Assembly (NCBI GenBank): GCA_020639115.1
Contig: JACKHG010000015.1
Span: 48,376-112,375 of the forward strand
Reading direction: 5' to 3'
Source: Phycisphaerales bacterium
Lineage (GTDB): Bacteria; Planctomycetota; Phycisphaerae; UBA1845
Length of the DNA stretch: 64,000 nt
Both the position numbers and the translations under genes were made by a program. This document shows, piece after piece, positions 7,728-16,778 of the stretch (its first letter is position 1; each line of letters begins with the position of its first letter). The notes under the pieces were generated by a model. It was not told the DNA's origin and ran no database searches. It saw nothing but the letters and a program-made list of their open reading frames with translations.

Positions 7728-10211
7728 ATGAGCATCCGGGACATCTTTCCGCGCCTGTTTCGCGGCGGCGATGAAGCCGCCGATGGCGCTGCGGGCGCGC
7801 GGCGGGAGGCGGCGCGCCTGCTGGCGCGTTACCTCGAAGCGCACCACGACAAAGCGGACCACTGGTTTTCGCCCACGACGAAGAATTTCCCGATTACCGA
7901 GGAGCTGTCCGCGGCAGCCTCCGAGGTGCATGTGCAGGTGCTGCTGGCCGCAGCGCGGCGACTCGCCGGCGTGAGTGACAACCACCCGCGCTCCTTGCCC
8001 CTCAAGGCCATTTTCAATCACCTCGCCCGCCGTAACCTGCCGTTCGAGCCCGAACACCTCACCGAGCTGATCGAGATCGCCGTGCGGACGCCGGTCTACA
8101 ACATCACGCCCACGCCGCTCATCAGCCGCGTGGAGACCTACGCGTCGGCGCACGCTCTGCCCCAAGCACTGCAGCGCGCCCTGCGCCAGCTCCTCACCAA
8201 GATCATCCAGCGCAGCGCGGACGCAGCCGACCGGCGCCTGGCCGCACGCATCCAGGCACTCTTCGGCGAAGACCATCGCCCACTCCTGGACAGCCACGAT
8301 GTCTGGGCAGCCTGCGCCCTCGATGAACTTGCTGCCATGGACGCTGACGCAAGCGCGCCGTGGAAGGCGCTGCTGCACCACTGCGCCAACGCCACGCAGG
8401 CCCGGCCCACGCGCAAGTGGCGCAAGGCAGCCACCGAGCGGATCGTTCCGATCGGCCTCGACGCGTTTCATGCCCGCGTCAACGCCTGGATGGAGCGCGT
8501 CGGCGAGCCCGGCACCCGCCCGCGACCCGGCGGCTGGGAGGTGTTTCACCCGCTGCTGCTCGGGGAACGCAACGCCGACATTCTGCGCGGCCTCATCTGG
8601 TGCTACGACGACGAGGCCGGGGCGCCGCACGCGCGCGCGATCGGCGATCTCGCCGACCGCTGCTTCAAGAAGATCCCCGGCATCGGATCACTGTCCACCA
8701 AGATCGGCAACGCCTGCCTGTATGCACTCGGCGCCATGCCGGCGCCACACGGCGTCGCCGAGCTCAGCCGCCTCCGTTCCCGCGCAAAACTCCCGAGCAT
8801 CCGCCGGATGATCGACAAGGCGCTCCGCGCCGCCGCTCAGGCTGCGGGGGTCGACGAGTCCGAACTCGAGGAAATGTCCACACCCACGTTCGATCTTGGG
8901 ATCGACGGTGTGCGCCGCGAGCAACTCGGCGACTACACGGCTGAACTCGCCGTCGAGAGCACGACGACCCGGCTGACCTGGCGCAAAGCGGACGGCAAGA
9001 CGGTCAAGTCCGTGCCCAAGGCGGTCAAGGACAATCACGCCGATGCCCTGAAGGCCCTCAAGAAAGCCGCGAAGGACATGCAGAAGATGCTCCCAGCCGT
9101 GCGCTACCGGTTGGAGAGCGCGCCGCTCAGTCAGCGGGAGTGGACGCTCAAGTCATGGCGCGAGCGTATCTTCGATCACCCGCTCGTGGCGCCGATGGCC
9201 CGCCGGTTGATCTGGACGTTTGCCCACGACGGCTGTGACGTCCCAGCCGCCTGGGATGGCGATGGCCTGGTGACGGCGCGCGACGAGTTTGTCACCCCGG
9301 CGGCGGAGACCCGGGTACGCCTCTGGCATCCGATCGATGCGAGCGTCGAACAGGTCGGCGCTTGGCGCGAATGGCTCGTGCGGCACGAGATCACCCAGCC
9401 CTTCAAGCAGGCGCACCGCGAGGTCTACCTGCTCACGCCGGCGGAGCTGGAGACGGAGACGTACTCAAACCGCTTCGCCGCCCACATCCTGCGCCAGTTT
9501 CAGCTCAACGCCCTGGCCCAGCAGCGCGGTTGGCGCACGGGCGTCTACGGCGCGTTCGACTCGCAGAACACGCCCACGCTGGAGTTGCCGCGTTGGGAGC
9601 TCAAGGCGGAATTCTGGATTGAACCGGTCGACGCCGGTGCGAATGTCCTCAGCGACACCGGTCTTATGCTCTACGTTGCATCGGACCAGGTGCGCATCTG
9701 CCGGGAGAACGGTGATCCGGTGGAACTGGCGCAGGTGCCGCGCATCGTGCTCTCCGAGGTCATGCGCGACGTCGATCTCTTCGTGGGCGTGTCCAGCATC
9801 GGCAACGACCCGAACTGGGCCGATCGCGGGGAGCGTCTCCACGACAACTACTGGCAGTCCTACTCCTTCGGCGAACTGTCCCAGACCGCCGCCACCCGCC
9901 GCGATGTGCTCACCCGCCTGCTACCGCGTCTGAAGATCGCAGACGTCTGCACACTGACCGACCGTTTCGTCGTCGTGCGCGGCCGCCTGCGTACCTACAA
10001 GATTCACCTGGGCAGCGGGAATATCCTGATGAAGCCCAACGACCAGTATCTCTGCATCGTTCCGGAGCGAGCCGCCACCGATCCCGAGCGCGTCTATCTG
10101 CCTTTCGAAGGAGACAGCACGCTTGCGATCATTCTCAGCAAGGCGTTTCTGCTGGCGGCTGACGACGAGATCAAGGACCCGACCATCATCGCCCAGATCA
10201 AGCGTCCCTGA
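7728..10211 (+). CDS. DUF4132 domain protein (MolR/YehI-like)
   Basis: This is an 827-residue soluble protein. The N-terminal half is helical and repeat-like (ARM/HEAT style). The region at about residues 470-680 matches the DUF4132 core: LVAPMARRLIWTF, then RLWHPIDAS, then AWREWLVRHEITQPFKQAHR, then a YLLT/LNALAQQRGW block. The C-terminus has a strand-rich segment ending in SKAFLLAADDEIKDPTIIAQ. DUF4132 occurs in E. coli MolR and YehI, whose biochemistry is poorly known. No WGR domain is visible here. The 18-base gap to the Gly-Gly ubiquitin-like gene upstream suggests that the two proteins work together, but the sequence does not show how. Confidence 0.85.
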   Translation: MSIRDIFPRLFRGGDEAADGAAGARREAARLLARYLEAHHDKADHWFSPTTKNFPITEELSAAASEVHVQVLLAAARRLAGVSDNHPRSLPLKAIFNHLARRNLPFEPEHLTELIEIAVRTPVYNITPTPLISRVETYASAHALPQALQRALRQLLTKIIQRSADAADRRLAARIQALFGEDHRPLLDSHDVWAACALDELAAMDADASAPWKALLHHCANATQARPTRKWRKAATERIVPIGLDAFHARVNAWMERVGEPGTRPRPGGWEVFHPLLLGERNADILRGLIWCYDDEAGAPHARAIGDLADRCFKKIPGIGSLSTKIGNACLYALGAMPAPHGVAELSRLRSRAKLPSIRRMIDKALRAAAQAAGVDESELEEMSTPTFDLGIDGVRREQLGDYTAELAVESTTTRLTWRKADGKTVKSVPKAVKDNHADALKALKKAAKDMQKMLPAVRYRLESAPLSQREWTLKSWRERIFDHPLVAPMARRLIWTFAHDGCDVPAAWDGDGLVTARDEFVTPAAETRVRLWHPIDASVEQVGAWREWLVRHEITQPFKQAHREVYLLTPAELETETYSNRFAAHILRQFQLNALAQQRGWRTGVYGAFDSQNTPTLELPRWELKAEFWIEPVDAGANVLSDTGLMLYVASDQVRICRENGDPVELAQVPRIVLSEVMRDVDLFVGVSSIGNDPNWADRGERLHDNYWQSYSFGELSQTAATRRDVLTRLLPRLKIADVCTLTDRFVVVRGRLRTYKIHLGSGNILMKPNDQYLCIVPERAATDPERVYLPFEGDSTLAIILSKAFLLAADDEIKDPTIIAQIKRP

Positions 10212-10230
10212 CGTCGCCCGGTGGGCGCGG

Positions 10231-11718
10231 TCAGCTCATGTTCGGCGGGCGGCGGCCCTCGCGGACGTCCTCTTCCAGCGTGCGCTTGCGGCGCAGGATG
10301 TGGTGGTAGTGCTGGGCGAAGCGATGGGCCTCGTCGCGGACCTGCTGCAGCAGGCGCAGGGCGGCGTTGTTGCGGGCCATCTTGAGCGGCGCCGTCCGCG
10401 CCTGTACGTAGACGAGTTCTTCCTTCTTCGCCAGCGAGATCACCATCGGCGGGCGTACGTCCATTTCGTTGAAGGCTTCAAGGGCGGAGTGCAGCTGCCC
10501 GAGTCCGCCGTCGATCAGGATGATGTCGGGATAGAGTTCGTCGCCCGTCGCGGCATGACGATAACGCCGGCGAATGACCTCGCGGATCATCGCGTAGTCA
10601 TCCTGCCCGGTCACCGTTTTGATCTGGAAGCGTTTGTAGCCCGGCTTGAACGCCCGCCCGTCGATGAAGCACACGAGCGAGCCGACCGATTCCGTGCCCT
10701 GCAAGTTGGCGATGTCGATGCCTTCGATGCTCCTGGGCCGGTCCTCCAGGTCGAGCACGTCCGCGAGTTTGTCGAGCCCCTTCGTCGGGTCGACGTAGAA
10801 CACCTCGACCTGACGATCCTCCTCGACGTCACCGGAAAGCGAGAGCGACTCGATGGCTTTGATGCGATCGCGAATGGTGGCGGCCTCTTCGTAGCGCAGG
10901 TCCGCGGCTGCCTGCTCCATCTCCTTTTGCATGCTGCGGATGAGCGTCGAACGTTTCGACTTGAGGAACCCCTTAAGCCGGTCGATGTCCTTGCGATACG
11001 CCTCCTTGCTGATCAGGTCGGCGCAGGGCGCGGTACACTGGTTGATCGCGTGTAGCAGGCACGGGCGAAAGAACCGCCGCGACTCGTCGCCGTCCAGAAT
11101 CTCAAGCTCGCACGTGCGAAACTTGAACACCTTTTGCAGGGCATTGACCGCGTCGCGCACCCCGCCAGCCGATGCGAAGGGGCCGTATAGCTTGCTCCCC
11201 TTGTGCCGCGGCGTGCGCGTAACGAAGACGCCCGGGAAGTCGTCGCCCGTGGTGATCTCCAGGTACGGAAACGTCTTGTCATCCTTGAGCGCGGCGTTGT
11301 GGGGCGGCTGAATGTCTTTGATCAGGCGAGCTTCTTTGAGCAACGCGTCGACTTCGGTCTCGCATTCGAGGTGGTCGATGTTCGCGACCAGCGTAACCAT
11401 GCGCGCGATTTCGGGTCCGCGGGTGTTGAGCAGATCGGCTCCGGGTTGGAAGTAGCTGCTCACCCGGCGCGCAGGTCCTGGCCTTGCCGATGCCGAGCAC
11501 CCGGCCCTCGGCGTCCTTCGCGAGGTAGACGCCGGGGACTTGGGGAAGGATGCGATCTTCGCGCGCACCTGCTCGAGGCGGCTCGAGGTCGTTCGGCGAC
11601 GGGAGGATTCTACGCGATTCGCCGCCGCCGGGCACGGCGGCCGCGGCACCGCCAATGCCCGCAATGAGACCGGCCCGCGCATCGCGAGCGACGCGCGGGC
11701 CGGCGTAAGTTGTCGCAA
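10231..11718 (-). CDS. uvrC: UvrC, excinuclease ABC subunit C, with a frameshifted GIY-YIG domain
   Basis: UvrC makes the dual incision in nucleotide excision repair. The frame from about 11465 down is a clear match: SSYFQPGADLL, RPCLLHAINQCTAPC, a UVR segment (AADLRYEEAATIRDRIKAIE) and the RNase H-like endonuclease domain (SIEGIDIANLQG to ILIDGGLGQL). In the N-terminal part the reading frame leaves and returns. SRLEQVRAKIASFP is in the main frame. QVPGVYLAKDAEGRVLGIGK is in another frame. ARRVSSYF is back in the main frame. The breaks lie near 11542-11545 (a four-base run) and 11466-11484, and the net change is three bases. The protein stops soon after the RNase H domain and lacks the usual C-terminal helix-hairpin-helix pair. 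The true start is uncertain. Confidence 0.9.
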   Translation of the reverse strand: MRQLTPARASLAMRGPVSLRALAVPRPPCPAAANRVESSRRRTTSSRLEQVRAKIASFPKSPASTSRRTPRAGCSASARPGPARRVSSYFQPGADLLNTRGPEIARMVTLVANIDHLECETEVDALLKEARLIKDIQPPHNAALKDDKTFPYLEITTGDDFPGVFVTRTPRHKGSKLYGPFASAGGVRDAVNALQKVFKFRTCELEILDGDESRRFFRPCLLHAINQCTAPCADLISKEAYRKDIDRLKGFLKSKRSTLIRSMQKEMEQAAADLRYEEAATIRDRIKAIESLSLSGDVEEDRQVEVFYVDPTKGLDKLADVLDLEDRPRSIEGIDIANLQGTESVGSLVCFIDGRAFKPGYKRFQIKTVTGQDDYAMIREVIRRRYRHAATGDELYPDIILIDGGLGQLHSALEAFNEMDVRPPMVISLAKKEELVYVQARTAPLKMARNNAALRLLQQVRDEAHRFAQHYHHILRRKRTLEEDVREGRRPPNMS

Positions 11719-11729
11719 CGACCGGTTCG

Positions 11730-14700
11730 CTACTGGTTCGAGCCGGTGTTGTTTCCGTAGACGATGTAGACGTTGCCGTCGTCCGGGCGGCGACCGATGT
11801 TCGGGTTCGTGCCTGGATCGTTCGGATTCTGCGGCAGCGTCGTGTCGAGGAAGTCCGCGCGCGTGATGCCCAGACCGATGTCGTCGAACCCGTCACCGTT
11901 GATGTCGCCGAGGAATCCGACGTGATCGATCGGCGCCTCGTTCGGCCGGCCCGCGAAGAACGGCGTCTGGAAGACGATACCCGGAAGCTCCGAAGTACCC
12001 ACCTGATCAAGCGAGTAGGTGCGGTTTCCATCAAGATGGGTGCCGCCGAAGATCAGGTAAGCAACGCCCATGCGCTCGCGACCATTCGCGTCGGTGAAGC
12101 GCACGCCCGGGGCGGCGATGAGCATGTCACCGAAGCCGTCGCGATTGAAGTCACCTGCGCTGATCACGTCCTCGCCTGCGCGGTCTCCGGCACTGGCGCC
12201 GAAGAATTTGATGCCCGGCAAGTCATTCGTGGCGATCTGCGACAGCGTACGGTCACCGTCCAGGTTGATGTCGCCGAAGATCACGCCGACGAAACCGTTG
12301 TCCACCGGGCAGCAGTCGTCGAATCCCGAGACAAGGCAGTCGAAGACGTTGCGGTCGTCATCGTCGATGTCGCGGTCGTTGTCGAAATCGAACGCCTTGC
12401 ACGACCGGTTGCCGATGACGTCGTCGGTGAACACCTCATCGCCAAAATTGCCGCGGCAGGTGTTGAACAGCGCCAGATCCAGGTCATTGCCGTCGCGGAC
12501 GCCGTTGCCGTCCACGTCGCCGCAGACGCCTGCGGTGACGCCGCCGAAGTCCACATTGGGCGACCCGAAGAAGATATCGTCGATCCGGTCTCCATTGAGA
12601 TCGAGGCCACTCGATTGCACCTGGCCGATGCGGTCATTGGCGATCTCGCCGCGAATCCGCAGAGCCGGCGGGCGCCGGATCGGATCGTCCAGCAGCGACA
12701 GGCGAACGTCACCGGGCGAGGGCCGGCTGTACAGGATATACAACGCTCCGGTATCCAGCGTACCGTTGGGCCCGTCGTTACGCGGAGCGCCGCAGATGAT
12801 GTCGGGAACGCCGTCCAGATTGACGTCGCCGGCGTACGTCGCGCCGCCCAGCTCATCCTCGATCGTCTCGGCGTAAATCTCGTAACTGAGTCCCAGGCTC
12901 AGCACGCCGTCGCGGGTGGAGTCGGTCGAGTTGCACTCCGCCGCGCCCGGTTGGTTTTGCCATGGAATCGTCTGTTCACCCGCGACACCCCGGGGCCGAC
13001 TCGTGCCGCCCAGGTCGAACCCGGGCATGATCATGATGCTTCCCGAGAAAGTGTTGGTCGAGAGGATGCGCTGGTCCGTTGTTTCGGTGGAACGCTCGAG
13101 GCGGGCCACCTCGCGCTCGTTGTTCGGCGCGGACAACAGCAGCTCCGGCGTCGCGTCGTTGGTGGTGTCCGGCAGCCACGATACCGTCGCCCCGAAATGC
13201 CCCGTGCGCGGGGTCGCCCGGCCCAGCAAAGAGAAATCCGTGTTGTAGAAATCCCAATAGCTCGCCGTCACGCGGGCGCCGCGGACGCGTTCCGGCTCGT
13301 TGTCCGGATCGCTCGCCGAACCGTTGGGAATCTGGCCGCCGATCGGCAGCGTGTTGTCCTCGGTATCGATGGGCAGTCCGTAACCGCCGACCGCCGGCAG
13401 GGGAAACGTCGGCCGGGTCATGCCGACCAGTTCGAGCGGCACCGCGACGTTCTCGAGCCGGTCAGCACTGCTGGGGCCATCGGCGTCCCGGTTCTCGCTG
13501 TTGAAGAAGATGACCGAGCCGATCGCCTCGTACGAAGAGTCGTGCGGCGGACTGGTCGGCGCCAGCGGCGTCGGATCGGACTTGTTGTTCACGTAGTTGT
13601 CGTCGTAGCAGTTGTAGTTGCTCGAGCCGTCCGGCAGCGCTTCGGAATAGCGTACCGTCAGCCGCGGGTGATACGCGTTCGTCAACGACTCCGAACTGTC
13701 AAACGTGGCGGAAAATGTATCCAAGTCCGACGAGGGGTAGATAATCCACGTCGGGTCGACCGTCTCCAGCTCCCCGTCGAGCAGTTTCGTGATCGTGTCG
13801 GTCACGTCCACTTCAACCGTGTTGTTCGCCACGTTGATGGAGACGTCCATTTCATTCTCGTAGTCGAGTCCGTCCTCGGGCCCCGGCTCGTCACCGCCCG
13901 AAAAGGTATCGAACGTCACGCTCTCGTTGACCGGCACGATCATCTGCTGGACCGTGATGTTGTCGGCGTTGCCGAAGAAATTCCGCGGACCAAACTCCAG
14001 CGTCGCCGACTGGATCGTCACTCTGTCGATATCGCGGAAGATAAACTGATTGCGCACGCCCTCGAAGCCGATGATCGCCCATTCATCGATCTGCTGCGTG
14101 CCGCCGGGAGCCGTGGCGCTGATCCGCAGCTCCGTGGCGTTGCCAAAGGAAGTCGACGGCGAGTTCCGGCTGATGTACGTGTCGATCGTGCCGACGTAAT
14201 CGTCGTCGCCGATGTTGGCATCATCGATGCCGTTGATCGTGCGCGTTCGCAAACCTTGCCGCACCGAAAACTCGACAATCTCGACTGCCGGGGAGTCCCC
14301 GTAGTCGTCGTCCCGGGCCGTCCAGATGCCATCCACGAAGGGCAGGCCAAAAAGCAACTCCGGCCGCCCGTCACCCGAGACGTCGGGCATGATCGAAACG
14401 TCCGCGAGCCCCAGCGGGGTATACGCGTCGCCCGCATGAAGGCTCGAAAGCCGATTCGGGGGAGCCTGAAACACCGCGCCGGAAATGTCCGTGCTGACCG
14501 TGTTCACGTTCGTGGATCCACCGAAACGCGTGTTCGGCAGACCGTAGATCAGATACCCCTCGCCGAGATTCCCCAAGTTGCGCGGCACGCCGTACTTCGC
14601 CACCAGCATGAAGTCCTCGATGCCGTCCGCGTCAAAATCGCTCACCGAGATCATCCGCGAGCCCAGTTCCGCGCCCGGGTTGAACCCCTGGAACCGCGCA

Positions 14701-15629
14701 CCGGCCAGCGTCCGACCCACGTCGGTCAGGTCGACCACGCCCGTGGCGGACTTCACCACGTTGATCGCCCCGGAGGCATAGGCGTGCACCGCCGGGTTGC
14801 CCGCGTCCTTGATGGTGGCGCGGATGTAATAGGGGGAGCCGTCCGCCCGCGCGGGAATCTGCGCCAGGTCCACCGGAATGTCGAAACGCTGTTCGCCCCC
14901 GGTCCCCTCCACAATATCCCGCTGACGCAACACGATGATGTTGTTATCCGTGGCCAACGCCGGATTGTCGTTTGTCGGATCCTCATCCTTGTCGAGCAGC
15001 ACGTACAACGTGGCGCCGCTGTCCGGGTCGAACGGCGTCACGTCATCAAACACGTTCGTGTTCGGACGCACGATCACCGTCAGCGTGTCGTCCTGGGCCA
15101 CGCCCAGGTTGAACTCGGGCGCGACCACCGCCACCTGCGGCGGAACGCTCAGCGGGCTCGAACCCGGTTCGCTCACCTGCAGAACGACGCGCGTGTTCGA
15201 CGTCTCCGTCACGAGCGCAAAGACCGACACCTTCGGGTTGACCCCGTCGGTAATATCCCCACGCAGGTAGTACGAGCCGAACGGCACCAGCGCCGTGCTG
15301 ATGCTGATCGAATCCGCGGCAGCCGTGTCGTTCTCCGGGATCGACGTGACCAGCGGAAGCTCCACCGAGTCGCTCACCCGCACCAGCACGAAAGAAATCA
15401 GCGCCGCGGAGTCTGGATCGCTGTCGGTCCACCGGATCGTGAGCGTGTCGCCCTGGTTGATGGACGAACTCGAGTTCGGCTCCAGAATGTCCAGCGTCGG
15501 CGGCGTGTTGCCGCTCACGTTCGGGCCGAAGATGAGCTGAGGCAGGCCGCTGCCACAACCGACCCACACCAGCGTGGCGGCGAGAACCAGACAGCCCACA
15601 GCCAGCAAGCCGCGGAGAGGATGACTCAT
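11730..15629 (-). CDS. Giant FG-GAP/DNRLRE lipoprotein (1299 aa)
   Basis: This is a surface or periplasmic lipoprotein. I chose the ATG at 15629 because it gives a clean lipoprotein signal ending in VWVGC (Cys25), with GAGGAG just upstream. Domain order: an Ig-like stretch at about 35-170, then FG-GAP (integrin-alpha-type) repeats such as DFDADGIEDFMLVA and DVSGDGRPELLFG. A DNRLRE-like segment follows (DTYISRNSPSTSFGNATELR). More FG-GAP repeats come next (DVNLDGVPDIICGAP, DINGDGFDDIGLG), interrupted by a dockerin-like Asp-rich insert (DVDGNGVRDGNDLDLALFN and DFDNDRDIDDDDRNVFDC). Many DxDxDG loops imply calcium binding. The stop lies 11 bases before the uvrC ORF. A ligand-binding or structural role is likely; no catalytic motif is seen. 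Confidence 0.88.
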   Translation of the reverse strand: MSHPLRGLLAVGCLVLAATLVWVGCGSGLPQLIFGPNVSGNTPPTLDILEPNSSSSINQGDTLTIRWTDSDPDSAALISFVLVRVSDSVELPLVTSIPENDTAAADSISISTALVPFGSYYLRGDITDGVNPKVSVFALVTETSNTRVVLQVSEPGSSPLSVPPQVAVVAPEFNLGVAQDDTLTVIVRPNTNVFDDVTPFDPDSGATLYVLLDKDEDPTNDNPALATDNNIIVLRQRDIVEGTGGEQRFDIPVDLAQIPARADGSPYYIRATIKDAGNPAVHAYASGAINVVKSATGVVDLTDVGRTLAGARFQGFNPGAELGSRMISVSDFDADGIEDFMLVAKYGVPRNLGNLGEGYLIYGLPNTRFGGSTNVNTVSTDISGAVFQAPPNRLSSLHAGDAYTPLGLADVSIMPDVSGDGRPELLFGLPFVDGIWTARDDDYGDSPAVEIVEFSVRQGLRTRTINGIDDANIGDDDYVGTIDTYISRNSPSTSFGNATELRISATAPGGTQQIDEWAIIGFEGVRNQFIFRDIDRVTIQSATLEFGPRNFFGNADNITVQQMIVPVNESVTFDTFSGGDEPGPEDGLDYENEMDVSINVANNTVEVDVTDTITKLLDGELETVDPTWIIYPSSDLDTFSATFDSSESLTNAYHPRLTVRYSEALPDGSSNYNCYDDNYVNNKSDPTPLAPTSPPHDSSYEAIGSVIFFNSENRDADGPSSADRLENVAVPLELVGMTRPTFPLPAVGGYGLPIDTEDNTLPIGGQIPNGSASDPDNEPERVRGARVTASYWDFYNTDFSLLGRATPRTGHFGATVSWLPDTTNDATPELLLSAPNNEREVARLERSTETTDQRILSTNTFSGSIMIMPGFDLGGTSRPRGVAGEQTIPWQNQPGAAECNSTDSTRDGVLSLGLSYEIYAETIEDELGGATYAGDVNLDGVPDIICGAPRNDGPNGTLDTGALYILYSRPSPGDVRLSLLDDPIRRPPALRIRGEIANDRIGQVQSSGLDLNGDRIDDIFFGSPNVDFGGVTAGVCGDVDGNGVRDGNDLDLALFNTCRGNFGDEVFTDDVIGNRSCKAFDFDNDRDIDDDDRNVFDCLVSGFDDCCPVDNGFVGVIFGDINLDGDRTLSQIATNDLPGIKFFGASAGDRAGEDVISAGDFNRDGFGDMLIAAPGVRFTDANGRERMGVAYLIFGGTHLDGNRTYSLDQVGTSELPGIVFQTPFFAGRPNEAPIDHVGFLGDINGDGFDDIGLGITRADFLDTTLPQNPNDPGTNPNIGRRPDDGNVYIVYGNNTGSNQ

Positions 15630-15991
15630 TTGCGTGACTCCTCGATGTTCGGAGGGATACGGTGATTCATGGCGTCCGATGCGAGTCCGCAGGGCCGGAA
15701 TGTCCAGTGGGACTCCAAAACCTGCGGCGGGGGCGTTCCGTTGGTGAAAATCCGCCGTCGTCCGGCGGCGCTGCGGGCGCAGGGACACACCTCGCGATCG
15801 CGTCCACCGCCGCTGCAACGGCCCGCCGCGGATGCCGGGCAGCCGCCGCCTTACTCCGGCGAACGCCGATATCCGCCCAATACTAAGCGGCTTCCAAATG
15901 TCCCGTCAAGCAAAGATAACTTCTGACGCCGCCTTGGCTTCGATGCACCCGCACCCTTGTGAGGAGCCCGCCCGCGTGGTCCAATGCCGCT
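15630..15991. other. Intergenic region between divergent genes
   Basis: This is the divergent leader between the giant lipoprotein gene (minus) and the membrane protein gene (plus). It must hold promoters for both. I see no convincing -35/-10 pair, operator or structured RNA. The ribosome-binding site of the lipoprotein gene (GAGGAG) is at its left edge. Confidence 0.5.
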
Positions 15992-16750
15992 ATGTCCGAT
16001 CAACCGCAAGCGAGCTCTTCCGCACCGCAACCGCCGCCCACGCTCGATGACCTGAACGCCATCCTGGCGACGGCTGTCCCGCCTCGAAGCTGGGCCGCCT
16101 GGGGCGGCTTCATCCTGGGCGTGATCCTCCTCGTTCCCTGGATTCCGTTCGCCTTTCGCGGCATCGCTGGCAACCCGGGCTTCCTCTACGGAGCCATCGT
16201 CGGTCTTGGGGCCGGGCTGCTCGTGACCATCCTGGGTATTGTGGGCATCCTGCGTACACGCCGGCGCGTCCGCCGCGGCCGGGCCGTCGCCATCGCCGCG
16301 CTTCCGCTCGGGCTCGTCGCCGGCTTCTTTCAGTTCGCCATCGGCGGCGTATTCTTCCAGATCGTGGGGGTCAAGGCCGAGGGCGACAAGGCCGTGCAGG
16401 TCCTGCGCACGCCGAGCACCGAGGCGGCGGAGGCAGCCGCAAAATGGCGTGACGAAAACGGCTCCGCTCGCTTCAAGGCCAACGTGACCCCCGAGGCCAT
16501 GGCCGGATGGCTCACCAGCATCCTCGACCAGCATGGCCAGATGCAGTCCGTGACCGTCGATGCCAAGCGCATGCTCGGACAGGATCGCGGCGCCATGCTC
16601 TATCGCCTGAACGGACAGTTCGTCAACGGCACCGCACCGATCGAGTTGACCATCGGTTTCGAGAGCAACATGCAGGCCCGGATCGACGACATCAGCGTCG
16701 CCGGGTCGTCGCCGCGCGACTGGAGCCCGGCGGAATCCACGTCGCCTTGA
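15992..16750 (+). CDS. Membrane protein with N-terminal Pro-rich tail and C-terminal soluble domain
   Basis: This is a 252-residue protein; the ATG at 15992 starts MSDQPQASSS. A cytoplasmic Pro/Gln-rich tail precedes three predicted membrane helices at about residues 38-135: one around WGGFILGVILLVPWIPFAF, one around GAIVGLGAGLLVTILGIVGI and one around AIAALPLGLVAGFFQFAIGG. The C-terminal 110 residues form a soluble domain. The layout resembles DUF4190-type small membrane proteins, but I cannot assign a family firmly. It is followed closely by the DUF434 gene on the same strand. Confidence 0.78.
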   Translation: MSDQPQASSSAPQPPPTLDDLNAILATAVPPRSWAAWGGFILGVILLVPWIPFAFRGIAGNPGFLYGAIVGLGAGLLVTILGIVGILRTRRRVRRGRAVAIAALPLGLVAGFFQFAIGGVFFQIVGVKAEGDKAVQVLRTPSTEAAEAAAKWRDENGSARFKANVTPEAMAGWLTSILDQHGQMQSVTVDAKRMLGQDRGAMLYRLNGQFVNGTAPIELTIGFESNMQARIDDISVAGSSPRDWSPAESTSP

Positions 16751-16778
16751 GCGGCGCATCCGCTTGCGGACGCCCGAA

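Noticed and set aside
11922..15665. Very long open frame (1247 codons) on the plus strand
   Set aside because: It lies opposite the FG-GAP lipoprotein gene; its translation is Arg/His/Val-rich with no domain, which is typical of antisense frames in GC-rich DNA.
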